Numbered from the stretch's first letter, positions 33,051-41,926 are shown. The stretch is 64,000 bases of DNA from Methylobacterium dankookense (GCF_902141855.1 NZ_CABFVH010000029.1:1-64000), one strand, 5' to 3'. Program-made: numbers and translations. The notes: generated from the sequence alone by a model not told the origin.

Positions 33051-33239
33051 ATGATCGAGTGCGACGAGTTCGATGAGATGGTAGAGGCCTGCATCGAAGC
33101 TGGGACGCTTGTCCTTGATCACGGGTCGGAAGAACTGCAACAGATCATGCGCGTGCTGCTGTATCGTCTCGGCCAGGAGGTCGCCCGCCGCGAGGAGCAG
33201 GCGTTCACCGGCTTCCCCAAGCTGCACGACGGGGCTTGA
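33051..33239 (+). CDS. small acidic hypothetical protein
   Basis: Sixty-two residues, MIECDEFDEMVEACIEAGTL, then a helix ending in RLGQEVARREEQAFTGFPKL. Codon use is coding-like on this strand. There is no strong Shine-Dalgarno. An overlapping minus-strand frame (33006-33227) has a less natural composition and is rejected. Function unknown. Confidence 0.45.
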   Translation: MIECDEFDEMVEACIEAGTLVLDHGSEELQQIMRVLLYRLGQEVARREEQAFTGFPKLHDGA

Positions 33240-33280
33240 TGGGGCGGCCGCGGCCCGTGCGGCTTCGGTAGAGCCCGGGT

Positions 33281-33868
33281 TCAGGATCGTGCGGGTCCTG
33301 GCTGCCGAACGGCCTGATCGACCTGCACCAGAACGTCGAGCGCGCGCCAGGGCTTGTCGAGATAGACCGCCTGGCCGGGCAGTTCCTCGACCCGGTCGCC
33401 GCCTCCGCCGGAGGTCACGACGAGACGGATATTCGGCCAGGTGCTGCTGGCTAGGCCAGCCAGTTGAACGCCATCCATCGCGCCAGCGAGCCGAATGTCG
33501 GTGAACAGCATGGCCACCTCGTCGGGGTGCTCGCCGATCAAGCGGATCGCCTCCTCGGCGCTGGCACAGGCAACGACATCGAGGACCGTCTCTTCCAGCA
33601 TCGCCACGGCGAGTTCCCGCAGGAGGGCATCGGCCTCCACGACGACGACGATCCGTGTGGGGTTCGTTGTGGTGGAGCGAACGCCGCGGCCCTTCAGCCC
33701 GACCGCATCGCGGTCCTGAAGGAGGAGGACGAGTTCGCCGAGTCTCGGCGGGAGTTCGACATCGATGAGGCGATCATATGCTGGGGCCAGGCGGTTCGCG
33801 ACGCCGTGTGCCGTGGGATTGGCGCTCCCACAGTCCGAAAACTGAAGCATATCGTCCCCACGACGCAT
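33281..33868 (-). CDS. single-domain response regulator
   Basis: A 195-residue protein with an unmatched N-terminal 70 residues and a C-terminal receiver: acidic pocket E78/D80 (VVVVEADALLR), phosphoacceptor D124 (MLFTDIRLAG), Thr152 region (VVTSGG) and Lys172 (YLDKPW). It has no output domain, so it may act as a phosphate sink or shuttle for hybrid kinases such as the one at 25756. GGAGG lies six bases before the ATG. The C-terminal half parallels the degenerate receiver at 50155. Confidence 0.8.
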   Translation of the reverse strand: MRRGDDMLQFSDCGSANPTAHGVANRLAPAYDRLIDVELPPRLGELVLLLQDRDAVGLKGRGVRSTTTNPTRIVVVVEADALLRELAVAMLEETVLDVVACASAEEAIRLIGEHPDEVAMLFTDIRLAGAMDGVQLAGLASSTWPNIRLVVTSGGGGDRVEELPGQAVYLDKPWRALDVLVQVDQAVRQPGPARS

Positions 33869-34297
33869 GAACCCTCCTGCCCGGCGATGATTGGCTACGC
33901 ACCGGGATGCTCCTTAATCCATGTAATACCTTCATTTGAACGACGGTGGATCGCGCTGGTTTCAGCTGCGCTGTAACAAAGGCTAATATCATGAATTGCT
34001 TGGCTGGCATTCAATTGCGGGCAATCAGGATGTGCCGGCTCCCCCTGCCCTATCCCATCACGGCCACAGAGATTGCCCGAGCGTCGCGCGATCTTCATAG
34101 CGTCAGGCTCGCGGCGCTTACGAGGGCGCGTATGCCCCTATCCTGAACCGGGTCGCCGATGCGGATGGTGGGGTTTGCGCAAAGGCAGGGTGAAACATCG
34201 GACTGGATCCGCCAGGCAGCCCGATGATCCGCAATGACAGACTGGCGTGGACCTACGCCTCAGCCGTCCCCGTTCTGGCATCGATCAGATCAACAGC
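33869..34297. other. 429-bp stretch without a credible gene
   Basis: Only short open frames with poor codon use and no ribosome sites are present (for example 33895-34098 minus and 33946-34146 plus). Composition is mixed. It probably holds the promoter of the response regulator and the 3' end of the HExxH gene. No repeat family member was seen. Confidence 0.4.
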
Positions 34298-34867
34298 CTA
34301 GGCGCTCTTGAAATATGCGTGCCTGAGCCTCTCGGCGTAAATCTTGGAGAGCCGTTTCTCGACTTCGGGGCCCGACACGTTGTCGCTGATGTTTCCATTC
34401 TCGCTGAAGATACTGTGCGGATCACTATCGTGTATATCGCCCCGATGAGGGAAAGTGGTGTGGACCATCTCATGCACGATCGTGTCGCCGGCTCTGTTCC
34501 TCATGGATGTTGAAATGAGAATGTAAGGCAGCCAGCCTATCCCGTTATTGGCTGCTGCATCCTCGGTCTTGATCGTCATGCCGAACACGGTTGGATCGCC
34601 CAGGATGCAGAATATGAGAGGAATGCCCACGCCCTGGGATAGAGCATTGTGAGCTTGGGCCCTCAGTGTCCCCGGATCCCCGGCATCCGGCCATACCGGA
34701 CCTTGATACGGGATGCCGATCGGATCGCCCGAGGGGATGCCGAGCTCCATGTTGTGCGGCTTCAGGAGCGCATTGGCTCCCTCAATGTAGGGACGATAGA
34801 CCCGCTTCCAATCCGAATCGCCAGTCTTGAAGCAAGCGATGTTCAGCTTGAGCTTCTTCCCCGCCAT
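34298..34867 (-). CDS. orphan HExxH putative metallopeptidase
   Basis: A 189-residue protein with VHEMVHTTFPHRGD (HEMVH at 132-136), the zincin HExxH motif with His141 or an acidic residue as possible third ligand. No signal peptide or propeptide is visible. The N-terminus (KKLKLNIACFKTGDSDWKRV) and the strand before the motif (IGWLPYILIST) suit a minimal metalloprotease fold. The family is not recognised. Base composition is less GC-rich than the average here. The substrate is unknown; secretion by a non-Sec route cannot be excluded. Confidence 0.65.
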   Translation of the reverse strand: MAGKKLKLNIACFKTGDSDWKRVYRPYIEGANALLKPHNMELGIPSGDPIGIPYQGPVWPDAGDPGTLRAQAHNALSQGVGIPLIFCILGDPTVFGMTIKTEDAAANNGIGWLPYILISTSMRNRAGDTIVHEMVHTTFPHRGDIHDSDPHSIFSENGNISDNVSGPEVEKRLSKIYAERLRHAYFKSA

Positions 34868-35119
34868 GTTCAGACTCCAGCGGCGCGACTCGCCAGCGCC
34901 ATTATGGGCATCCTGCCAACATTATATGTCAAGGCCGATATTGGCTGATGATATGGGTGAGGTGTATCGGAAAAGCTGAGATTGAGTAACTGTCCAGTCG
35001 TAATTGCAGGTCGAATTGATTTTTAAGGCATCGAATCGCACAGAGAGGTGATCCGATGGGAGTAAGTTCTCTCCTCGTTGTCCAAAAAATCCGAATCGCT
35101 GGGGCTCTTGGTCGGTGTT

Positions 35120-35314
35120 TTACAGCAGAGAGACGGAGCTTTGCTTCGTAAGGGTCCTGGCTGCCCTGTTCACCATCTGCGACCAAGCGAGAGCTGCGGC
35201 GGATGCCTGAGTCGAGGTCGGAAAAGTCCGGTGCGACGCGGCGAGAATCTCTCGAACATCATTCAAGAGAACCCATTCCCACACATTACCAGCCAGCCGG
35301 ACCTCGAACTGCAT
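35120..35314 (-). CDS. YegP/DUF1508-like small protein
   Basis: Sixty-four residues, MQFEVRLAGNVWEWVLLNDV followed by REILAASHRTFPTSTQASAA. The beta-strand then IAxS and A-rich helix pattern is like the short YegP (DUF1508) repeat. AGAGGT lies five bases before the ATG. A longer frame to 35359 is possible. It stands alone; function is unknown and the family call is by pattern. Confidence 0.5.
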   Translation of the reverse strand: MQFEVRLAGNVWEWVLLNDVREILAASHRTFPTSTQASAAALAWSQMVNRAARTLTKQSSVSLL

Positions 35315-35732
35315 GACAACCTCTCGGAGTCTGTTCCATGTCTCCAGAATGCCTTGCAAAAAGCGATGAGTCTTCAGTGCTTTGCCGGCAGCACTGACGT
35401 GGATTGCATACGCGGACGGTTGTCCCGAGGATTCACGGAATCCACAGGTCTTCCGATCTTATCTTCGGAAGAGAATCACTTGCTAGGTCCGCCGTCCATG
35501 CTGGGTCTGCTCAAGGTGCGCTACGGAAGGGCGGCAGGTTACTGGAGACGTATGACGCGGAACGAATGGACCTCATGCCGCGGCGCTGTAGCGTCTCGCA
35601 GTCGCGTTGGCTGCTGAGCGCTGCCGACTGGGATGGGAGTCGCAGGCCAGAATCCGGTTATAGGCTGTTCCTATGGCCATGGAAATGGCTCTGAGGAAAG
35701 CGAATGCCGTCGGATAAGATTTTTGATCTCAG
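35315..35732. other. 418-bp stretch without a credible gene
   Basis: Plus-strand open frames across this stretch (35078-35617, 35404-35694) have amino acid composition and codon use unlike real genes here. A fragment such as RYGRAAGYWRRM might be gene debris. Nothing else was seen. Confidence 0.4.
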
Positions 35733-36596
35733 TCACGACTTTCTGCTGAATACGTAATCCGTATATTTGTCGTCGTAATGACTGATCGGTATGATATGGA
35801 CATTGTCCGCCTCGCCGTATCGGCTCAAATATGAGCGGGTGAGGTAATAATCGATCGTATAGATGTTCTGCATGGCGGAGACCTCAAAACCGGCTTCGGC
35901 GAAGAGGTCGATATATTTCGATGATTTCGGACTTACTTCCGCGGCAACGATGAGGTTGGTGGGGAGTTCAGCCAGTGAATCCAATATGGCTTGGAGAATC
36001 GGGGTTTCGGCCCCTTCGACATCGATCTTGATAAACGTAATACGCGAAAGGTCGGCGCCTGCGATTTCTCGGAGCGGAAGCCCCTGCACGGTGCCGGCGC
36101 TGGTGCTCACCGCGATGCTGTTGCTGCCAGAATTATGCTTCTCGCCGGGGCAAATATCGACCTGACAGCGCTTCTCGGTCGCTGCAACATTGCGAATATC
36201 GACATTGGAGAAACCGTTGAGGGCGACGTTGCTCCGCAAGGCTTCGCAGGTTCTCGGGTCAGCCTCCACGGCGATGACCTTGCCACCGGAGCCGACCGTC
36301 TTTGCGGCGAGGAGCGTGAAGTACCCGACGTTTGCGCCGATATCGAGATAATAGTCGCCCGGCCGCAAGGCGTTGAGCGTATAATATGTGAGGTTGTGTT
36401 CGAAGATCTTGAAGAACCGGATCCGCCTCTGGACGAAATCCCGCGAGTGACAGCGCATCAATGTCCCGAAGCTGGTTCGGACCTCTTCCACCGGGCTGAT
36501 ATAGGACACCGCGCGCATGTAGAATCGTTGCCCGACATCGAGCAGGCGCACGATAGAAGAGAACAGATGATTGTCTCTGAGGGAGACGGATGACAT
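35733..36596 (-). CDS. FkbM-family methyltransferase
   Basis: A 287-residue SAM-dependent methyltransferase. Motif I is YLDIGANVGYFTLLAAKTVG, followed by VIAVEADPRTCEALRSNVAL and the FkbM signature IKIDVEGAETPIL. FkbM proteins O-methylate sugars or polyketides; surface glycan modification is likely here but unproved. ATG 36596 follows GGAGG; an upstream start at 36644 is less likely. Base composition is lower in GC than its neighbours, which suggests transfer, as is common for surface-modifying genes. Confidence 0.88.
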   Translation of the reverse strand: MSSVSLRDNHLFSSIVRLLDVGQRFYMRAVSYISPVEEVRTSFGTLMRCHSRDFVQRRIRFFKIFEHNLTYYTLNALRPGDYYLDIGANVGYFTLLAAKTVGSGGKVIAVEADPRTCEALRSNVALNGFSNVDIRNVAATEKRCQVDICPGEKHNSGSNSIAVSTSAGTVQGLPLREIAGADLSRITFIKIDVEGAETPILQAILDSLAELPTNLIVAAEVSPKSSKYIDLFAEAGFEVSAMQNIYTIDYYLTRSYLSRYGEADNVHIIPISHYDDKYTDYVFSRKS

Positions 36597-36822
36597 GGTG
36601 CCTCCAGCCTTGCCAGCAGGTGACATCTTCGATCGATTTCGCATGGGCGAGTCAATGTGAAGGGCGTCAGGTTTTTCCGCCGGATACAGGCCTGATAGAT
36701 CCGGGTAGCCTCAACGCCTCCGCACGCCGACGCATCCTCTATCGCCTCGACCGCATACGCGTGGCGGTTGCCTGAGCCGTAACGAAATGGCCGCGGCGGC
36801 GTTGGTCAGAGAGGAGGCGTCC

Positions 36823-37098
36823 ATGCTCGTTCGCACCCTCGCCGTTGCACTGGTTGCAGCGCAGCCGACCGCCCATGCCGCGCCGATGTCCCCGCATCGG
36901 TCGAGCCCCTTTTATCGGACTGCCAAGTTCGTTCCGCCCTCGCCCGCGACTTACGCGGCTCCGGGCATGGATGGGCGCATAGCGCGCGCGCCGTCGGTCC
37001 GCCGGGTCGCACCTGTTCCGGCGGCCGGTCGTCTTCCGAACCAGCAGGTCGGCCCCATGCGCGAGCGCTTCGTGCGGGACATCTGCATCGGGTGCTGA
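36823..37098 (+). CDS. small secreted basic protein
   Basis: Ninety-one residues with a short signal peptide (MLVRTLAVALVAAQPTAHAA) after GAGGAGG. The mature part is Pro/Arg/Ala-rich with a C-terminal DICIGC that could place two Cys for a disulfide. Periplasmic; no family recognised. Confidence 0.55.
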   Translation: MLVRTLAVALVAAQPTAHAAPMSPHRSSPFYRTAKFVPPSPATYAAPGMDGRIARAPSVRRVAPVPAAGRLPNQQVGPMRERFVRDICIGC

Positions 37099-37182
37099 GA
37101 TGCCGGCGGGAGACTCTCGTCGGCCGCAGCCGTCATCGCTCTCACGCTGCCCTGCGCGCCGGAGCGGAGCCTGTGGCGAGGC

Positions 37183-37287
37183 TCAGGGAAGGTGCTCGCC
37201 GCGATGCTCTGCGATGAGCAGCCCCACGGCAGCGGTGAGGCCGATCAAGAGCGGGAGGGCAGTGAACACCAGGAGGTTCGTGGTCAT
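37183..37287 (-). CDS. 34-residue putative membrane peptide
   Basis: MTTNLLVFTALPLLIGLTAA continues with VGLLIAEHRGEHLP and stop. One hydrophobic helix (residues 4-26) has a charged C-terminal tail. AGGG lies ten bases before the ATG. Its length and layout resemble bacterial small membrane proteins that tune transporters or kinases. No partner gene is adjacent, so the role is unknown. Confidence 0.45.
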   Translation of the reverse strand: MTTNLLVFTALPLLIGLTAAVGLLIAEHRGEHLP

Positions 37288-37387
37288 GGCAACACCCTGT
37301 CAGGATGCTACGGGCCTCGGACCTACGTCCAGGCGGCCCTTCGAGTTCCGAAGCGGCGTGCCGAACATTGTTGAAAACAGGCTTCGT

Positions 37388-37421
37388 CCCGTTCGCGCGC
37401 TGCCGGCAGCGCGCGAACGGG
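37388..37421. repeat. 34-bp perfect loopless palindrome
   Basis: Left half CCCGTTCGCGCGCTGCC is followed directly by its exact complement. It lies in a 503-base gene-free stretch (37288-37790), 101 bases upstream of the small membrane peptide. It could be a cruciform, a dimeric protein site or a REP-like unit. The rest of the stretch shows no gene that I trust. Confidence 0.75.
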
Positions 37422-37790
37422 GCGCTCCTCACGCGGTCGTCGAAATTCCGATTGTCTCGAAACCCTCGAACTGGGGGTGTCCGAGATAGAGCGGCCGCGT
37501 GCCGGGGACGCGGCCATGGGCCTTGCTGATCCTCTCAATCAGCTCGGTCCAAAGCCAGCCGGTCAGGTCAGATCATCGGCTTGGCAGGGCTAATCCGATT
37601 GCTCCGAGTCCTGACACTAGGGAAGCGCCACACGGTCTCGGCCCTGCTCCCGAACTGGAAGGACGAGGTGGCCCACATCGCGGCGATCAAGGCCTTTCGG
37701 GCATGGCTCACCGCCGTTGGGTTAGGGATGCCGCCGCAAGGCAGGGTCGCGCCTCGCGATGTCATTGGTAGGCCTCTCGTCGCCAGCTGC

Positions 37791-38066
37791 TCAGTAGGGG
37801 GAGCCGTAGTAGGGTCGAGGCGCAGGACGATAGTGGTCGCGGACCCGCCGCCGGCCCGGCCCATCCGGGCCATACGCCCGCAGGTAGGTGTTGTACTCTG
37901 GCGGGTTGTAAGGGCCACTGTTGACGCCGCCGGTGCGTCCATTGCCGCTGAGCTCAGCGTAGGGGTTGAGGCCATCGCCTCCGCCATTGCCGCCGCCGCC
38001 TCCACCACCGAAGGCGAAGGCTGGGCCGGACAGGGCGACGATGAGGGCTGCCAAGGCGATGCGCAT
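37791..38066 (-). CDS. secreted Gly/Pro/Tyr-rich protein
   Basis: Ninety-one residues with a signal peptide (MRIALAALIVALSGPAFAFG), then a Gly-rich tract, then a YNTYLRAYGPDGPGRRRVRD region. Probably periplasmic or surface-associated and disordered. No catalytic motif. It has its own transcription unit. Confidence 0.6.
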   Translation of the reverse strand: MRIALAALIVALSGPAFAFGGGGGGGNGGGDGLNPYAELSGNGRTGGVNSGPYNPPEYNTYLRAYGPDGPGRRRVRDHYRPAPRPYYGSPY

Positions 38067-38289
38067 CTGAAGCTCTCAGTTCGGCTGGGAGATGCTCACC
38101 AACGCGTGTCAGCCAGCTTGGTTGGACGGGCTGGCGACTATGTCGCGATGGCGAGCAGAATCCTCAGTCCGATCAGAACAGGGTGGACGATGCCATGCCT
38201 CGCCTCTGCCAGGCACCGGGTCCGCATAGGCCACCTTCAGCAGATCAGCCTGCCGCGCGATGCGGCAGGCCCACGATGCGCCGCTGCGC

Positions 38290-38481
38290 TCAAAGACCCT
38301 TCTTCTTCGGGATCTTCCGGACGCCATGCGGGCGGCTGCGCTTCATCTTGACCTGCTCCGTCATGGTGGTGCCGGCTGTCAGCGCCTGAGACGGCCCGAC
38401 CGGTGCCGCCGAGGCCGGTGCCGTGAACGATGCCGCGCCGAAGCCGGTCAGCAGGGCCGCGGCCATTATGCACGTGCGCAT
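38290..38481 (-). CDS. small secreted basic peptide
   Basis: Sixty-three residues: a signal peptide (MRTCIMAAALLTGFGAASFT to ASAA) and a mature, strongly basic tail (KMKRSRPHGVRKIPKKKGL). AGAGGAAG precedes the ATG. A cationic exported peptide could interact with the envelope or DNA; no family recognised. It is divergent from the SDR gene 178 bases away. Confidence 0.55.
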   Translation of the reverse strand: MRTCIMAAALLTGFGAASFTAPASAAPVGPSQALTAGTTMTEQVKMKRSRPHGVRKIPKKKGL

Positions 38482-38659
38482 TGGGCTTCCTCTCCGTCCG
38501 CCATATCGCGGCGGTTCTGCCCAGCCAGGATGGCCGAGCCAGAGTGAGGTAGGATCTGCGCCACGAGCGGCGAGACAGAGCGGGACGTGACGCTTCCGCG
38601 CGCCTGGCAACCCCAACTGAGCCCGGCCGTTCTCGCGGTGTCGTCGAGGAGAGGCGCCT

Positions 38660-39670
38660 ATGGCACGGGTCGCGGTCGTAACGGGTGGAACTGCCGGTAT
38701 CGGGCTCGCGACGGCGCAACTCTTCGCCGCGCGAGGCTGGACGGTCGCGGTGATTGCCCGCGACGAGACGCGCTTGCGCCAAGCGGAGAAGCTCCTCGCC
38801 CAGTATGGCCGGCCAGTGCTGGCGATCTCCGCTGACGTCGCGAACGCGGCAGCGGTAGAGGCAGCAGCCGCACGGATCGAGGCCGAACTCGGGCCGATCC
38901 GCGCTTGGGTCAACAACGCCATGTCGACGGTCGTCAGCCCGGCCGATCAGATCACCCCCGAGGAATATCGGCGCGTCACCGAGACCACCTATCTGAGCCA
39001 GGTGTACGGGACGCTGGCCGCACTCCGGCACATGAAGCCGCGCAACCGGGGCGCCATCATCCAGGTCTCGTCGGGCCTCGGCATCCGAGCCGCGCCGCTC
39101 CAGGCCGCCTATTGCGGGGCGAAGTTCGCGGTCTCCGGCTTCACGGATGCCCTCCGATGCGAGCTGATCCACGACCGTGTCGATGTCAGCCTGAGCGTCG
39201 TCTACCTGCCGGCGGTGAACACGCCGCAATTCGGCTGGTCTCGGACACGCACGGGCCACGGGCAGAACGCGCCCGACCCTGTTTTCGACCCGCGCCTCTG
39301 TGCCGAGGCGATCCTTCATGCGGTCGAGAGCCCGCAGCGTGAGGTCTGGGTGGGTCGGACGTCGCTGATGATGGCCGCAGCCCAGGCGCTCGCCCCTGGC
39401 CTCGCGGACCGCAAGGCCGCCGCGATGTGGGATGCGCAGCTCGAGGAGGCGGAGAAGCCGGACCGCGCTGGCAACCTGTTCGAGCCAGTCCCGGGTGAGG
39501 CCGCAATCGATGGGCGGTTCTCGACCCGCACGCGCACGACCCGCCAGGAGTTCTGGACGAGCCGCGACCGCGACCTGCTGCTGACAGGTGTCGCTGGCGC
39601 GGCCATCCTTGGCTTTGCCGGTATGGTGGCCCTGGCAAGCTCACCACGCCGCTTGCTCGGCCGGCGGTAG
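38660..39670 (+). CDS. short-chain dehydrogenase/reductase with C-terminal membrane anchor
   Basis: A 336-residue SDR: cofactor motif TGGTAGIGLATAQ (residues 8-20), NNA, catalytic Ser in QVSSGLG and YCGAK (YxxxK). Beyond the usual 250 residues it carries an extra C-terminal region ending in a membrane helix (DLLLTGVAGAAILGFAGMVA) and a basic tail. A good GAGGAGAGG precedes the ATG. The substrate is unknown. The extension suggests membrane-associated lipid or quinone chemistry, as inference. Confidence 0.85.
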   Translation: MARVAVVTGGTAGIGLATAQLFAARGWTVAVIARDETRLRQAEKLLAQYGRPVLAISADVANAAAVEAAAARIEAELGPIRAWVNNAMSTVVSPADQITPEEYRRVTETTYLSQVYGTLAALRHMKPRNRGAIIQVSSGLGIRAAPLQAAYCGAKFAVSGFTDALRCELIHDRVDVSLSVVYLPAVNTPQFGWSRTRTGHGQNAPDPVFDPRLCAEAILHAVESPQREVWVGRTSLMMAAAQALAPGLADRKAAAMWDAQLEEAEKPDRAGNLFEPVPGEAAIDGRFSTRTRTTRQEFWTSRDRDLLLTGVAGAAILGFAGMVALASSPRRLLGRR

Positions 39671-39831
39671 TGCGGTGCTACCCTGAATCGCCGCGCCCTG
39701 GCCGAGAGGCGATATGGTCGAGTTTCAAGTCGGCCGCTGGCCATCCCGCATGGATGCGCCAGCCCTCACGATCATGGCCTCGGCTCTGACCTTCTCCAGC
39801 GTCGTCGTGCTGGCGGGGTGGCAGTGAGCCT

Positions 39832-40014
39832 TCACGATCGGCTGTCTGCCTCGCGAGCGAGCCGCAGCGCTCGTAGTCGTGACGTACGGTCCTCCAAGGC
39901 TTGCCGCTCTTCCGCTACCTCGTCCCATATAGCCGCTGCCTTCATCTGCCGATCATCCTGTCGCACCGCTGAAACGGTGCGGCGAAGGTGGGTATTGCTC
40001 AGCAGATCGGCCAT
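39832..40014 (-). CDS. small charged hypothetical protein
   Basis: Sixty residues, MADLLSNTHLRRTVSAVRQD, highly charged and helical throughout (EVAEERQALEDRTSRLRALR), a likely short coiled coil. GAGGAGAG precedes the ATG. A longer frame starts at 40044. No family recognised. Confidence 0.55.
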   Translation of the reverse strand: MADLLSNTHLRRTVSAVRQDDRQMKAAAIWDEVAEERQALEDRTSRLRALRLAREADSRS

Positions 40015-40163
40015 ATGCTCTCCTCTGGCTGCCTCGATAGTCATCTAGGACAGCGAAGCCGGGGGGCAAATTTCTTGACCTCTGCGCGGGTGGCTGGTGG
40101 TTGCGCCCTCGTCACGGCCTCGTTCATTGGGGTCGGCATCCGGCGTGCACAACAGGCTACCCC

Positions 40164-40433
40164 ATGTCGGCTTGGTCGGACTGCGTCGCGAGCCTCTGGG
40201 CGGCCTATTGGACCGCGATGCTGGCGCAGGTGGCCCGCCTCCGAATGTGCGACGACGGTGACAGTGCATACGCCTTCGCGGGGACCGTGGCGGCGCTGCT
40301 CCCCACCGTCGCTCGTGAGGAGCACCTTCACTCCCGCCGGAATGCGCCCAGGAACCGTGTCAGGCCAGCGATTACGCTGTCATGCTCAGCCTCAGGTTCC
40401 GAAGAGGAGTCGTCGGGAGCAGCCTCGACTTGA
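40164..40433 (+). CDS. possible hypothetical protein overlapping a convergent gene
   Basis: An 89-residue frame from MSAWSDCVASLWAAYWTAML. The first 55 codons have GC-rich third positions as in real genes here, but the last third runs antisense through the 40328-40651 gene and loses that bias. There is no clear ribosome site. It may be a truncated or overlapping gene. Confidence 0.3.
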   Translation: MSAWSDCVASLWAAYWTAMLAQVARLRMCDDGDSAYAFAGTVAALLPTVAREEHLHSRRNAPRNRVRPAITLSCSASGSEEESSGAAST

Positions 40434-40651
40434 CTCAGCCGCTTGCTGAGCTCGGACACGACCTGCTCCACCAACGGCGGTAACGGCACGTTCTGATCCT
40501 GTAGGAGCCTGACGGCGCTGACGAGCGCGTTGAACTGATCCGAAGGTACGGGGCGCTCGATGAGCTGTGCCTCAAGGACTCGCTCGGCGACCAAAGTTGC
40601 CAGACGCAGAACCTCGGCCAATTTGTTGGGCTCGCCGTTGGCGTCAGTCAT
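40328..40651 (-). CDS. hypothetical protein
   Basis: A 107-residue protein, MTDANGEPNKLAEVLRLATL, helical, with an acidic Ser/Glu segment (APDDSSSEPEAEHDS) near the C-terminus and a final LTRFLGAFRRE helix. Cytoplasmic and stand-alone. No motif recognised. Confidence 0.55.
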   Translation of the reverse strand: MTDANGEPNKLAEVLRLATLVAERVLEAQLIERPVPSDQFNALVSAVRLLQDQNVPLPPLVEQVVSELSKRLSQVEAAPDDSSSEPEAEHDSVIAGLTRFLGAFRRE

Positions 40652-40757
40652 CGCGCATACTCCGCTTTCGGCTACCCCCGTCCTTCGTTATTCCCTTGCT
40701 TGAATACGGGCCGGCCTTTTCATGGGCGGCTGTGAGATTTTAGCACAGGTGCTGGTG

Positions 40758-40982
40758 TCAGTCTTCGCGATGGATGCGGAGCTGGCCGACCGTGAGTTCG
40801 CCGACCTCGAGCCGGCCTATCCGCGCTCGTCCGACCGACAGCCGCCCGATCGCGAATGCCCCTACGGCCAGGGCGCCGATCGCGAAGGCGCCAAGTGCCA
40901 GCGCACCGACCGCTGCGCGGCCGATCTGCGCTTGGTCCAGGTCTGCCTGTGTCGGAGGGGCAGGAGGGCGGTGGTCGCTCAA
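40758..40982 (-). CDS. pentapeptide-repeat-like protein
   Basis: Seventy-four residues. From residue 21 to 70 it is ten consecutive five-residue units of the form G-x-L/F/A-x-V/I/L (GRAAV, GALAL, GAFAI, GALAV, GAFAI, GRLSV and so on). This predicts a small right-handed beta-helix as in pentapeptide-repeat proteins, but with Gly in every unit. A Pro-rich N-terminal tail precedes it. Function unknown. Confidence 0.65.
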   Translation of the reverse strand: MSDHRPPAPPTQADLDQAQIGRAAVGALALGAFAIGALAVGAFAIGRLSVGRARIGRLEVGELTVGQLRIHRED

Positions 40983-41036
40983 TTCGGTTGGCCCTTCATC
41001 TCTAGACGCTCCGCGAGACGCCTGGAGGATCGTCTC

Positions 41037-41315
41037 TCAATCATCGTCGATGTCGGCCGGCGACCCTGGCGCGAGCGGCCCACTGTCCAAAATGTCATCG
41101 CCGTAGACATCGGGCACATCGTCGAAACCAACGACACCATCAGGATTGTCTGGGGCCACATTCGGATCGACCGGCGGAGGTAGATTCCGGTCAAGGCGCC
41201 TGTCTAAGCGGTCCATTCGGTCAAGATCACGCTCCACCGGGACGTCTCGGGCGCCTTGCGCGAAGGCGTCCGGGCCAACGACGGCCATCAGACCGATCAA
41301 AGCCAGCATCTTCAT
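41037..41315 (-). CDS. small secreted acidic protein
   Basis: Ninety-two residues with a signal peptide (MKMLALIGLMAVVGPDAFAQ) and an Asp-rich mature part containing DLDRMDRLDRRLDRN and a DDD C-terminus. Periplasmic; metal or cation binding is a guess from composition. It lies 54 bases upstream of the pentapeptide gene on the same strand and may share its transcript. Confidence 0.6.
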   Translation of the reverse strand: MKMLALIGLMAVVGPDAFAQGARDVPVERDLDRMDRLDRRLDRNLPPPVDPNVAPDNPDGVVGFDDVPDVYGDDILDSGPLAPGSPADIDDD

Positions 41316-41360
41316 TTCGGGTCGCCCTTCGCTTTCAGATGCTCTGAGAAGGCCTCGCGG

Positions 41361-41522
41361 ATGGCCAGTATTGCAGCTCCCTCAGTGCTCGTCTCGCCTC
41401 CCATCCACCGGCTTCTGCATGGTGACGGTATCGAGGCCAGCGAGCGGCGCGCCAAGCACGTTCACCTCGCCGATCTCGCCAAGTGGATCGACGCCCGCGC
41501 CGAGGAAGCCACGGGAGAGTAA
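41361..41522 (+). CDS. possible small protein
   Basis: Fifty-three residues, MASIAAPSVLVSPPIHRLLH, ending in a charged helix (HLADLAKWIDARAEEATGE). AAGG lies about ten bases upstream. The C-terminal half reads like a genuine protein, but length and lack of context keep confidence low. Confidence 0.35.
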   Translation: MASIAAPSVLVSPPIHRLLHGDGIEASERRAKHVHLADLAKWIDARAEEATGE

Positions 41523-41723
41523 GGCGACGGTCGCGGCAGGACGGCCGGTCGGAAGCCGCAAGCAGCCCCGGACGTGTTCGATCCGTGTTGCGCGGAGCCG
41601 CGGAGGTCCAGGCGTAACCCATTGTAAAAGCAGGGGCCGTGTTGCAGCGTGATGCAACACCATCAGAGCCCAATCGGGTCAGCAAAAAGCCCGCTAAGTT
41701 CTTGACCTGGCGGGCGAAATCTG

Positions 41724-41799
<76 letters not shown>

Positions 41800-41926
41800 G
41801 CTCGCTGCCGGGCCAGGGAGCCGGGAGGAAGCGTGGCCCGCAATAGGTGAGCGTCGGGATGGGGTCAACCGCTTCGGCGTAGCCCCTGCCCTGCCGGCGC
41901 CATGGTCCCGTGGCAGCCGGGCAGCG

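Noticed and set aside
35078..35617. Plus-strand 179-codon frame
   Set aside because: Cys/Ser/Arg-rich with poor codon bias and no ribosome site; it overlaps the better YegP-like candidate.
37581..38351. Plus-strand 256-codon frame
   Set aside because: The first 60 residues look mildly protein-like, but the remainder is antisense to the secreted Gly-rich gene. There is no ribosome site.
39750..39827. 25-residue hydrophobic peptide (MDAPALTIMASALTFSS...)
   Set aside because: One possible membrane helix but no Shine-Dalgarno and no context; too short to support.
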